Positions 25,941 through 34,539 of a stretch of DNA of 64,000 bases are shown here, piece by piece. Numbering within the stretch: the first letter of the stretch is position 1; each line of letters opens with the position of its first letter. The notes below the pieces were generated by a model. That model was given only the letters and a program-made list of their open reading frames with translations. It was not told the DNA's origin and made no database searches. The stretch covers positions 202,391-266,390 of the forward strand of contig NZ_LMPF01000025.1 of the NCBI RefSeq assembly GCF_001424345.1. Reading direction: 5' to 3'. A program made the translations under genes and the position numbers. Source of the stretch: Burkholderia sp. Leaf177 (GTDB taxonomy: Bacteria; Pseudomonadota; Gammaproteobacteria; Burkholderiales; Burkholderiaceae).

Positions 25941-27140
25941 CTAAATGATGCCCAATGAACGGCCGACGCGCGCAAACGCGTCGACGGCACGGTCGATCTG
26001 TTCAGGCGTATGCGCGGCGCTCATTTGCGTGCGGATGCGGGCGCGGCCCTTGGGCACGACCGGAAACGAAAATCCGATCACATAGACACCTTCATGCAGC
26101 AGTGCGTCGGCCATGCGCGATGCAACTTGGGCGTCGCCGAGCATCACGGGGATGATCGGATGTTCGCCGGGCACGAGCGTAAAACCAAGCGCGCTCATTG
26201 AACCGCGAAAATGCGCGCCATTGCTGCTCACACGAGAGCGCAAACGAGCGCCTTCGTCGCTTGCAAGCAGTTCGAGCACTTTTAGCGTCGCTGCTGCAAT
26301 GCTCGGCGTCAGCGTGTTGGAAAAGAGATAAGGCCGCGAACGCTGCCGCAGCAATTCGACTATTTCCCGGCGTGCCGCAACATAGCCGCCCGAAGCGCCG
26401 CCCAGCGCTTTGCCGAGCGTACCCGTGATAATGTCGATGCGCGAAAGCACGCCGCAATGCTCGGGCGTTCCGCGCCCTTGTTCGCCGATAAAACCTACCG
26501 CGTGCGAATCGTCGACCATGACCATTGCGCCGTACCGATCCGCAAGATCGCAGATGCCGGCGAGATTGGCGATGATCCCGTCCATCGAAAATACGCCGTC
26601 GGTTGCGATCAGCTTGAAGCGTGCGCCGGCTGCATCGGCTTCACGCAACTTGGCTTCCAGGTCGCTCAGGTCGTTGTTCTTGTAGCGGTACCGTTTTGCC
26701 TTCGACAAACGCACGCCGTCGATAATGCTTGCGTGATTCAGTTCGTCGCTAATGATTGCGTCTGATTCGTCGAGCAAGGTCTCGAACAAACCGCCGTTCG
26801 CATCGAAGCAGCTCGAATAGAGAATGCAGTCGTCGGTTTGCAGAAATGCCGCGAGCGCTTGTTCGAGTTCCTTGTGAACGCTCTGCGTGCCGCAGATAAA
26901 CCTCACCGACGCCATGCCGAAACCGTCGCGATCAAGGCCGGCTTTTGCTGCCTCGACCAGGCGCGGATCATTCGCGAGACCGAGATAATTATTAGCGCAG
27001 AAGTTCAGCACTTCCTGGCCGGCGGCGAGCCGGATATCGGCGGATTGAGGACTCGATATGACGCGCTCGGCCTTGTAGAAGCCGTCTGATCGAATTTGAT
27101 CGAGCGTGCTGCGCGCGTGCGTAATATAAGGATCGTGCAT
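25941..27140 (-). CDS. kbl: Glycine C-acetyltransferase (2-amino-3-ketobutyrate CoA ligase)
   Basis: A PLP enzyme that splits 2-amino-3-oxobutyrate with CoA into glycine and acetyl-CoA. The 399-residue alpha-oxoamine synthase has FCANNYLGLA near the start, VDDSHAVGFIG, and the PLP lysine in TGTLGKALGG. AGGAG lies 7 bases before the ATG. First gene of the kbl-tdh operon. Confidence 0.96.
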   Translation of the reverse strand: MHDPYITHARSTLDQIRSDGFYKAERVISSPQSADIRLAAGQEVLNFCANNYLGLANDPRLVEAAKAGLDRDGFGMASVRFICGTQSVHKELEQALAAFLQTDDCILYSSCFDANGGLFETLLDESDAIISDELNHASIIDGVRLSKAKRYRYKNNDLSDLEAKLREADAAGARFKLIATDGVFSMDGIIANLAGICDLADRYGAMVMVDDSHAVGFIGEQGRGTPEHCGVLSRIDIITGTLGKALGGASGGYVAARREIVELLRQRSRPYLFSNTLTPSIAAATLKVLELLASDEGARLRSRVSSNGAHFRGSMSALGFTLVPGEHPIIPVMLGDAQVASRMADALLHEGVYVIGFSFPVVPKGRARIRTQMSAAHTPEQIDRAVDAFARVGRSLGII

Positions 27141-27376
27141 GGATTAGTCTCCTTTGTAATGCCAGGTCCGCTTGGCCACTTTTGATGGCGTTGCGTTCAC
27201 CGGCAGTTTTCTCGGCCTTTTGATCAGGCGTCAGCTTAGCGGATTTGATCGCGTTCCCTAAAAGCATTTCGTGGATTCATTTTAGCAACGGGCCTCGATC
27301 GGAACCTGCAATCCAGGCGTAAGCTAGCCAAATTCGCTCGATGAAATTTAAAGCGCGCGACTAACCGGAATAAATC

Positions 27377-28051
27377 ATGCGAATCGAAACTTCATTTTTG
27401 TTCGATCTGGACGGCACGCTGGTAGACAGCGTTTATCAGCACGTGCTTGCATGGAAAGAAGCGCTCGATGCCGAAGGGATCGAGCTGTCTGTATGGCGGA
27501 TTCATCGCAAGATCGGGATGAGCGGCGGTCTTTTCACCGATCAACTTCTGCGCGAGACGCATGGTGAAATCAGTGAAGATCGGGTGGAGCGTTTGCGCCG
27601 CGCACATGCCGAGGCTTACCAGCGTCTGCGCGCTCAGGTTTGCCCGTTGCCTGGCGCACGCGAATTGCTCGGCGCGCTCACGCAAGCCGGCACGCGTTGG
27701 GCCATCGCAACGAGCGGGCGCATGGAAACAGCCGCTTTCAATCTTGAGGCGTTAGGCGTCGATCCCGCCAAAGCCGTGGTCGTGACGCGTGACGACGTGA
27801 AATATGCAAAGCCCGACCCGGACCTGTTCATTGCAGCGGCCGAGCGCCTGAACGTGCCAATAGAGCATACGGTAGTGGTTGGCGACAGCATCTGGGACAT
27901 GCTGGCCGCACGCCGATGCCGCTCGCTTGGCGTCGGCTTGTTATCGGGCGGTTATGGCACCGAGGAACTGGAACGCTCGGGTGCATTACGTGTGTATGAA
28001 GACCCCGCGGACCTTCTGTACCACCTCGACGAAGTCGCGGCGCGGCCGTGA
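27377..28051 (+). CDS. HAD-family phosphatase, phosphoglycolate phosphatase-like
   Basis: A 224-residue haloacid dehalogenase superfamily hydrolase, subfamily IA. Motif I is FDLDGTLVDS (nucleophile Asp near residue 10), motif II is the Ser in IATSGR, motif III is the Lys of KYAKPDPDLF, and motif IV is VVGDSIWDM. An alpha-helical cap lies between residues 18 and 85. The substrate is a small phosphate ester and is not predictable. It is divergent from kbl and apparently monocistronic. Confidence 0.85.
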   Translation: MRIETSFLFDLDGTLVDSVYQHVLAWKEALDAEGIELSVWRIHRKIGMSGGLFTDQLLRETHGEISEDRVERLRRAHAEAYQRLRAQVCPLPGARELLGALTQAGTRWAIATSGRMETAAFNLEALGVDPAKAVVVTRDDVKYAKPDPDLFIAAAERLNVPIEHTVVVGDSIWDMLAARRCRSLGVGLLSGGYGTEELERSGALRVYEDPADLLYHLDEVAARP

Positions 28052-28074
28052 AATCACGGCTATGAAGTCACACT

Positions 28075-29337
28075 TCAAACTGCCTCGATCATTCCCTCGC
28101 TTGCGTCCTCGTCTGTCGCTATAGGCGAAGGATTCGCGCAGACCCTGTTGCGCCCTGCGTCTTTCGCGCGATAGAGCTGCGCGTCGGCGGCTCCGATCAC
28201 GCTGTCCTCGCTCACGCGCGCCGTGTCCCGTGCGCAATCCACGACTACCACGCCAAAGCTCGCGGTAGCGCGTATCTCACGACCGTCCCATGCTTTCGAT
28301 GCCGCCATTTCAAATGCTTGCCGCATTCGTTCGGCAAGCGCGGTAGCGCCGGCAATATCGGTTCGCGGTAGCAGCAAGACAAATTCTTCTCCGCCATAAC
28401 GAATGACGCTGTCGACATCATGGCGTGTGTGCGCCAACAGTAAAGCCGAAAACGTCCGGATGACCGCGTCGCCAGCGGGATGGCCATAACTGTCGTTGAT
28501 CAGCTTGAACAGATCGATGTCACATAGCACGACCGCAAGTTTCGATTTCGTCTTGCGCGCTCGCTGCAGCTCGGCGTTGAACAACACATCGGTCAGATAA
28601 CGACGGTTGAAACAACTCGTCAAGTAGTCACGAACGGACAGATTCCGCAGTAACGCGTGCTGACAAAACTCGTCGCGCGCGAGCCGGTTATGGCGTCGGG
28701 CGGTGACATAACCGAGCGCATTCGTGAAAAGAAGCAGCATCGACGATGTCAGCAACGACGATGGATCGAGCATGCGCGACGCAGAGGAAATGGCGACAAA
28801 CGAAACTGTGGCGATCACGTTGATGACCAACGCGTAGACCAGTTTGTTGGGAATGAAGTTATACGCGACGATCAGCATGATGCACATGGACATCTCGTGC
28901 ACGGACATCCCGCCGGGTCGCAGCCAGGTGATCAGCATGAACACCGCGAAGCCGACGACTTCCACCACGCTCGCTGCCGCGCGCAGCGCCGGCACGGAAT
29001 TGTCATGCGTGTTTGCTGCGCGCAAGCAGATCGCGCAGGTCAGCGCGACCAGGCAGCGCGCCAGGAAAAGGGCGAAAGTCCCGCGGGAATAGCCGAGTGC
29101 GCCCACATCGGTAATGGCGAAGGCCACGTAGAAGAGGCTGCAGAAAATGAGGGTGCGCACAAGCGCGGCGTGGTGCGCGACGCGTTGATAGCGCTCGAAC
29201 TCGTGCTCGACAGAAGCGTCTTCGAACTCGGACCAGATCCGGTCGAGTTTGAAATTCGTCCCGGCGTCAAACCGTGAAATTTCGGTCAGTTCTGCCATCT
29301 CTCGCCATTTTTTCGATGTCGCCGTTTGGGGCAACAT
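28075..29337 (-). CDS. Membrane GGDEF protein with degenerate I-site
   Basis: A 420-residue protein with about six N-terminal membrane segments (residues 60-215), likely a MASE-type sensor, and a C-terminal GGDEF domain. The active site is GGEEF and should be functional. The inhibitory site, normally RxxD, reads HDVD at the same distance from GGEEF, so product inhibition is probably lost. The start is uncertain; an internal ATG at 29298 is an alternative. It converges with the HAD gene. Confidence 0.85.
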   Translation of the reverse strand: MLPQTATSKKWREMAELTEISRFDAGTNFKLDRIWSEFEDASVEHEFERYQRVAHHAALVRTLIFCSLFYVAFAITDVGALGYSRGTFALFLARCLVALTCAICLRAANTHDNSVPALRAAASVVEVVGFAVFMLITWLRPGGMSVHEMSMCIMLIVAYNFIPNKLVYALVINVIATVSFVAISSASRMLDPSSLLTSSMLLLFTNALGYVTARRHNRLARDEFCQHALLRNLSVRDYLTSCFNRRYLTDVLFNAELQRARKTKSKLAVVLCDIDLFKLINDSYGHPAGDAVIRTFSALLLAHTRHDVDSVIRYGGEEFVLLLPRTDIAGATALAERMRQAFEMAASKAWDGREIRATASFGVVVVDCARDTARVSEDSVIGAADAQLYRAKDAGRNRVCANPSPIATDEDASEGMIEAV

Positions 29338-29443
29338 GATAAGTCATTTTTATCTTGCGCAAGATCAGGATGTTTAGCTGGGAAATTATTAGTGCGCGAA
29401 CGATCGCCGTGGACGTTTTTTAATGAGGATGGTTGCGCTTTGA

Positions 29444-29932
29444 TCAACCCCGGTCGGGCATGCCGTCGTGGCCGCCAAGCGGTCTGGCGGGCCAATCTAG
29501 CCAGCGGTCGGCGCGCGTACGTTCATGCGCTTCGTTCAGCGGATAACGTATGCGATTGTCATCGCGCGGCCGTTCACCGATCACCATCAGCCTTACATCG
29601 TCTTTCGTATTGTTGATGAACGTATGGCAAATCCCGGTGCCTGCCGGAAACGCAACAGAATCGCCTTCTGCAATGGTGTGCAGCACACCGTCGATCCAGA
29701 CGTCCGGCTTGCCTTCGAGCACATACACGAACTCCTGTTCAGTACTCTCGGCGTGTGGATACGACGTGCGCCGGCCTGGCGAAAGCCTTACATGATGTAT
29801 GCCGATACGCGTGATGCCGAGCGCCTCGGAAAGGGGCGCGTCGAACGCCATGCGCTCAGTGTCGCCGCGATACACATGCGCTTCGGATTCTTCCAGTTCG
29901 GTCCAGTGTTTGATGAATTCAGGTCGGCTCAT
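29444..29932 (-). CDS. Cupin-domain protein
   Basis: A 162-residue single-cupin protein. Metal-ligand motif 1 is PHAESTEQEFVYVLEG and motif 2 is FPAGTGICHTFINN. ATG 29932 was chosen over an upstream start at 30052 because AGAGGG precedes it and the family N-terminus (MSRPEFIKHW) begins here. It is divergent from the NadC-paralog operon, and its role is unknown. Confidence 0.75.
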   Translation of the reverse strand: MSRPEFIKHWTELEESEAHVYRGDTERMAFDAPLSEALGITRIGIHHVRLSPGRRTSYPHAESTEQEFVYVLEGKPDVWIDGVLHTIAEGDSVAFPAGTGICHTFINNTKDDVRLMVIGERPRDDNRIRYPLNEAHERTRADRWLDWPARPLGGHDGMPDRG

Positions 29933-30441
29933 TTTTGTTTTCCCTCTTACAAGAACAACGATGATACCGGCCGAAAGTCGAGCGGACGCTGGCGACAAAG
30001 ACGACGGCGATTCCGAGAACGATTCGCTAGCCGAACCGAAAGCGGAAGTCATCCGCGAGATTCAAGCGTACACGCTGTATATGCATATCTAGAAGATCGA
30101 TTCCTGGAAACGAGGTCCATCCGCGTTTTCCCGATACATGTGCATGCGCAGCAATTTATCCCCAGAAAATGGCATGCGTGCACCAGAAAAACAATATGAA
30201 AACTTCTTGGAAAAAAATAATGTGTACGCTAGAGTTCACTCATTAACTTAGAGCGCTAAGTAAATTCAAGGTCGGCGATGAAGCACCGCCGGCAACCTTT
30301 GAAGAGCACGTTTAAAAGACAACTTGATTCTGCCCAGCCAAGCCGGATCGGATTCAACTGCGTATGTTTAGGCATACGTATGAAATGGCAAGCAAGATGT
30401 TTTTGGTTGATCGATCCATTTACAAAACTCAGGAGATGGCA
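29933..30441. promoter_or_regulatory. Long upstream region of the NadC/PhnN-phosphorylase operon
   Basis: About 510 bases without a gene. It holds two symmetrical elements: ACTTAG-AGCG-CTAAGT (30246-30261), and CGTATG (30361-30366) with CATACG (30373-30378) separated by six bases. The length and the palindromes suggest regulated transcription of the operon that follows. A promoter could not be fixed. Confidence 0.4.
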
Positions 30442-31278
30442 ATGTACGACGTATTTCAAACTGACCGGCTGATCGACATGTGGCTGGTGGAAGACATCGG
30501 ATACTGCGATCTGACCGCTCAGGTCATGATCGAGGCGAATGAAATCGGTGCGTTCTACATGAATGCACGCGAGGACCTGATCGTGGCAGGAATCGACGTC
30601 GCAGCGCGCGTGTTCAAGCGCTATGACCCGACCCTTGAAGTCACAGTGCGCGTCAGCGACGGCGACCGGCTGAAGAAGGGCGCGGTCATGCTCGATGTGC
30701 GCGGCAACGCCAGGAGCGTACTGACAGCGGAACGCACGGCGCTCAATATCGTGCAGCGCATGTCGGGGATTGCGAACCTGACGGCCGAGTACGTTAAAGC
30801 GGTCGAAGGTACGCGCGCTCGCCTTATCGATACACGCAAGACCACGCCCGGCCTGCGCATGCTGGAAAAGCATGCCGTCACGTGCGGTGGAGGCTTGAAT
30901 CACCGGCTCGGACTCGATAACGGCGTGATGATCAAGGATAACCACATTGCGGTTTGCGGTGGCATCGCGAAAGCCGTGCAGCGCGCGCGCCGCCAACTGC
31001 CGGTGCTGACGAAGCTCGAAGTGGAATGCGACCGGCTCGAACAGGTTCAAGAGGCACTCGACGCAGGCGTGGACGTCATCATGCTCGACAACATGTCGGT
31101 GGCGGAGATGTCGAAGGCCGTGGAACTCGTCGGCGGCCGCACGAAGCTGGAAGCATCGGGTGGCATCAATCTTTCGACCATCGGCGAGATCGCGAAAACA
31201 GGCGTGGATTACATTTCCACGAGCAAGATCAATCAGGCTTCCTTGTGTGTAGACATCGGTCTTGACGAAGCGGAGTAA
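30442..31278 (+). CDS. Nicotinate-nucleotide pyrophosphorylase paralog (quinolinate phosphoribosyltransferase family)
   Basis: A 278-residue member of the NadC family, which joins quinolinate and PRPP to give nicotinate mononucleotide, CO2 and PPi. Active-site residues are present: Arg132-Lys133 in IDTRKTTPGLR, His154-Arg155 in NHRLGL, Lys165 in IKDNH, the acidic pair in LEVEC (193-195), and Asp216 in MLDNMS. It looks closer to true NadC than to ModD. ATG 30442 was chosen because AGGAG lies 7 bases before it. No nadA or nadB is nearby. The next gene, a PRPP-forming fusion by inference, starts 7 bases after the stop. Confidence 0.85.
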   Translation: MYDVFQTDRLIDMWLVEDIGYCDLTAQVMIEANEIGAFYMNAREDLIVAGIDVAARVFKRYDPTLEVTVRVSDGDRLKKGAVMLDVRGNARSVLTAERTALNIVQRMSGIANLTAEYVKAVEGTRARLIDTRKTTPGLRMLEKHAVTCGGGLNHRLGLDNGVMIKDNHIAVCGGIAKAVQRARRQLPVLTKLEVECDRLEQVQEALDAGVDVIMLDNMSVAEMSKAVELVGGRTKLEASGGINLSTIGEIAKTGVDYISTSKINQASLCVDIGLDEAE

Positions 31279-31285
31279 CCACGTC

Positions 31286-33091
31286 ATGTCCGAGGGGATC
31301 TTCTTTTTCGTCGTAGGCCCAAGCGGTGCGGGCAAGGACTCGTTGATCGATGCTGTTCGCGATTCGGACCGTCCGTTCGTGATCGCACGACGGGTCATCA
31401 CCCGGGCTCACGGATCGCCCGGAGAGGCTCACGAAGCGCGGGATGAAGCCGGATTTTCGGCGATGGAATGTCAGGGCGGATTCCTGCTTACATGGTCGGC
31501 TCATGGCTTGAGATATGGCTTGCGCCGCGAATTGCTCGATGTGCTTTCGCAAGGCCGCCACGTCATTGCCAACGGGTCCCGCGCGATGGTTGAAACGCTG
31601 CGCACGCGGGTTCCGCGCATGGTCGTTGTCGAGGTGACCGCGCCAGCGTCGGTGCTTGCCGAGCGCATTCTCGCGCGGGGCAGGGAAACGCAAGAAGAAG
31701 TCCAGCAACGTGTGATGCGCAAGGTTGAACCGTTCCCGGCGGATGTCGAGGTCATCAAGGTATCGAACGACGGAACGCTGGAGGAGGGCATCGAACGGTT
31801 TGTTGCCGCGCTCGACCGCGCAACGCAACCGCCTGCGCCGAGCATGGCCGCGATGAAAGCCAAGCTTGCCGGCGACGTACTCAACGAATCCCAATACGGC
31901 GCGGTGCTGGATGACATTCTCGCGCTGCGTTATTCCGATCGCGATATCAACGCGTTTCTGCTGCATGCGTCGCAGCACTTGAGCGACCCCGAAGTGCTTG
32001 CGCTTGCAAAGGTGCGTGCAAAGCTGTCGCCTCGCATCGAGTGGAATGAACAAATCCTCGTTGACAAGCATTCAATGGGCGGAATTCCCGGCAGCCGGAT
32101 CACGCTGATTGTCGTGCCGATCGTCACGGCGTTCGGGCTCACGATGCCGAAGACATCATCGCGCGCGATCACATCGGCGGCGGGCACTGCGGATGCAATG
32201 GAGACCGTTGCCCGCGTTGATCTCACACGAGCCGAAGTCCAGCAGTGCGTGAAAGAAGCGCGCGGCTGTATTGCGTGGAACGGGCGCTTGAATCACTCGT
32301 TGATCGACGACCGGATCAATGCGTTCACCCGGCCGCTGGGACTCGATTCAAATCGCTGGTCGGTTGCATCCATTCTTTCGAAGAAATGGTCTGCGGGGTC
32401 CACGCACGTCATTATCGATTTGCCTTATGGTCCTCGCGCCAAGCTGAAAAATGAAAGCGAAGCGCGAGCGCTGGGCCAGCTTTTTGAATACGTCGGCGCG
32501 GGGCTTGGCATGCACGTCAAGGCCATGGTGACCGATGGAAAAGGTCCGATCGGACGCGGAGTAGGGCCTGCGCTCGAAGTGCGGGACGTCAGGCTGGTAC
32601 TGAGCAATGCGGTGGATGCGCCCTCCGACCTCCGGGAAAAAGCGCTGCAATTCGCTGCGGAAATCCTCGCCTGGGCGCCCGACGTGGGAACGGTTGCGAA
32701 GGGGCGCGAAATGGCCGAGTCCTTGCTTGAATCCGGGAAGGCGCTGGCGTCGTTTGAACGCATTATCGATGCACAGGGCCGACGCGCACGTCCTGTTTTG
32801 CCCGGCAAACACGTGCGAAAAGTCGTGGCTCGGCACAGCGGCGTAATCACAAGCGTGGACGGCTGGGCGGTAGCAGGCATTGCGCGCGCGGCGGGTGCGC
32901 CGAACGACTTGAGCGCCGGCGTGGATCTGCTTGTGTCTGCCGGTCAGACCGTGGAAGCCGGCGACGTGCTGTTCCAAATTTACGGTAACGACGCTGAAGC
33001 CGTAGCCAATGCAGCCGAGTCCGCCAAACATCTCGCTACACACGATATATCCGCGGAACGGTTCTCGCCCTCTATCCGCGTTTCCGCCTGA
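31286..33091 (+). CDS. Fusion of PhnN (ribose 1,5-bisphosphate kinase) and archaeal-type AMP/thymidine phosphorylase
   Basis: A 601-residue two-domain protein. Residues 1-180 are PhnN: P-loop GPSGAGKDS (11-19), RRVITR (35-40), TWSAHGLRYG (69-78) and NGSR (96-99). Residues 190-601 match nucleoside phosphorylase family members of the archaeal AMP-phosphorylase type: VDKHSMGGIPGSR (259-271), SSRAITSAAGTADAMETV (291-308) and the C-terminal domain from about 510. The archaeal N-terminal domain seems replaced by PhnN. AMP phosphorylase yields ribose 1,5-bisphosphate, and PhnN turns that into PRPP, so a channelled AMP-to-PRPP route is plausible (inference). ATG 31286 follows GGAG, 7 bases after the NadC-paralog stop. 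Confidence 0.88.
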   Translation: MSEGIFFFVVGPSGAGKDSLIDAVRDSDRPFVIARRVITRAHGSPGEAHEARDEAGFSAMECQGGFLLTWSAHGLRYGLRRELLDVLSQGRHVIANGSRAMVETLRTRVPRMVVVEVTAPASVLAERILARGRETQEEVQQRVMRKVEPFPADVEVIKVSNDGTLEEGIERFVAALDRATQPPAPSMAAMKAKLAGDVLNESQYGAVLDDILALRYSDRDINAFLLHASQHLSDPEVLALAKVRAKLSPRIEWNEQILVDKHSMGGIPGSRITLIVVPIVTAFGLTMPKTSSRAITSAAGTADAMETVARVDLTRAEVQQCVKEARGCIAWNGRLNHSLIDDRINAFTRPLGLDSNRWSVASILSKKWSAGSTHVIIDLPYGPRAKLKNESEARALGQLFEYVGAGLGMHVKAMVTDGKGPIGRGVGPALEVRDVRLVLSNAVDAPSDLREKALQFAAEILAWAPDVGTVAKGREMAESLLESGKALASFERIIDAQGRRARPVLPGKHVRKVVARHSGVITSVDGWAVAGIARAAGAPNDLSAGVDLLVSAGQTVEAGDVLFQIYGNDAEAVANAAESAKHLATHDISAERFSPSIRVSA

Positions 33092-33135
33092 CCCCTCGAA
33101 TTTTGGGGACGTAAATCCAGTTTCTTTTGGTTTCC

Positions 33136-33141
33136 TATAAT
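33136..33141 (+). promoter_or_regulatory. Possible -10 box before the MFS gene
   Basis: A perfect TATAAT lies 32 bases before the MFS start, in the 82-base gap after the fusion gene. No good -35 hexamer stands 16-18 bases upstream. The carrier could have an extra promoter besides operon readthrough. Confidence 0.25.
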
Positions 33142-33173
33142 CCGTGTGACCCGTTATCACCTGGAGTGATTAA

Positions 33174-34517
33174 ATGCCAAACAAGATCGGCAAGTTGCGG
33201 TGGGGGATTGTTTCGATGCTGGTCGCTCCCATCACCTTCGTGATGACGCTGGATCGGGCGGCCATGACTGTCGCGGCGCCTACCATTCAGAAAGAGCTAG
33301 GTCTATCGTTGGTAGAAATGTCGGTTATCCTGACTATTTATTTCTGGGCCTATGCGCTCGGTCAAGTTCCGGCGGGACGCATGGCCGAGCGTCACGGTTC
33401 GCGCAAGGTACTGGCAGGCACGAGCGCGCTCTGGTCGTTCATGATGATCCTGACGCCGCTTGGAACGGGATTCAACTGGCTCGTCGGTTGCCGCGCGCTG
33501 CTTGGCGGAGCGCAGTCGGCGGACTTCTCGAGCGGCGTGCTTGCAGTAAAACGATGGTTTCCGAAAAGCGAACGCGCGAAGGGGAACTCATTCCTTCTCG
33601 GCGGCTTGTACCTTGGGCCGATCGTTTCGGCGCCGCTCACCGCATGGATGATCCTGCAGTTCGGCTGGCATTCCGTGTTCTATGTGTTCGGCGCAATCGG
33701 CATGTTGCTCGGCGTTGCATGGTGGTTCGGATATCGCGATGTCCCCGCGAAACATCCCTTGATCGGTGCGGAGGAGGCCGCCTATATCTCGGCCGGGCAA
33801 ACCGATTCCGAAGTCGCGGTGAAGGGCGTATTCCTGAAGTGCCTGAAGCATCCGCGTTTCTGGCTGTTCGGCATTCAATACTTCCTGCTGGTATTGATCC
33901 AGAGTTTTTACACGACATGGTTGCCCACCTACCTGATGCGTGCCCGGGGACTGTCGCTCAAGTCGATGGGGTTCGCCGCATCGCTTCCATGGATTGCGGT
34001 ATTCGTGGCTGTATTTGCAGCAGGCATCGTGTGCGACAAGATATTGAAACGGACTCAATCGGTCTGGGCGGCTCGCGTGCCGGTCGCGATGGTGGGCTTT
34101 CTCGTAAGCGCCGTGACGTTGTGTCTCGCTTCATTCGCAGTCAACATTGCAGCGGTCATCGGCTTCCTGTGTTTGTCGTTTGCCGCGGTGGGATTCGTAC
34201 AAGTCGTGGTGTGGTCCGCCACGCAGGATCTCGGTCGCAGCTTCACCGGCGTGATGTCCGGCTGGACCAATCTGTGGGGCGCGGCGTCGAATGTGGCGGG
34301 ACCCATGAGCGTTGCACTCATGGTCAAGCTGACCGGAAACTGGGCCAGCGCGCTGGTAGTCATTGCGGTGGCCGCTGGACTGGGAACCGTGCTCTGGTTG
34401 TTCGTTCATCCGGAAAAACCGTTGTTCGATACACCTTCAGCGGAGTTGGCGACGTCGTCGAATAAAGGGATTGCGTCGGCCATCAGCGCTGAAGCTTCCG
34501 AAGAAGTGCCATCGTGA
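33174..34517 (+). CDS. MFS transporter, anion:cation symporter family
   Basis: A 447-residue carrier with 12 predicted membrane segments. TLDRAAMTVAAPTIQKELGL and YFWAYALGQVPAGRMAERHG are typical of the anion:cation symporter family, which moves organic anions such as phthalate, hexuronates and glucarate. GGAG precedes the ATG. Its place behind a NadC paralog makes a pyridine carboxylate such as quinolinate, a close analogue of phthalate, a tempting substrate (inference only). It converges with the FRG gene. Confidence 0.85.
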   Translation: MPNKIGKLRWGIVSMLVAPITFVMTLDRAAMTVAAPTIQKELGLSLVEMSVILTIYFWAYALGQVPAGRMAERHGSRKVLAGTSALWSFMMILTPLGTGFNWLVGCRALLGGAQSADFSSGVLAVKRWFPKSERAKGNSFLLGGLYLGPIVSAPLTAWMILQFGWHSVFYVFGAIGMLLGVAWWFGYRDVPAKHPLIGAEEAAYISAGQTDSEVAVKGVFLKCLKHPRFWLFGIQYFLLVLIQSFYTTWLPTYLMRARGLSLKSMGFAASLPWIAVFVAVFAAGIVCDKILKRTQSVWAARVPVAMVGFLVSAVTLCLASFAVNIAAVIGFLCLSFAAVGFVQVVVWSATQDLGRSFTGVMSGWTNLWGAASNVAGPMSVALMVKLTGNWASALVVIAVAAGLGTVLWLFVHPEKPLFDTPSAELATSSNKGIASAISAEASEEVPS

Positions 34518-34539
34518 TGATCGGGCAACGCAGAGGGCG

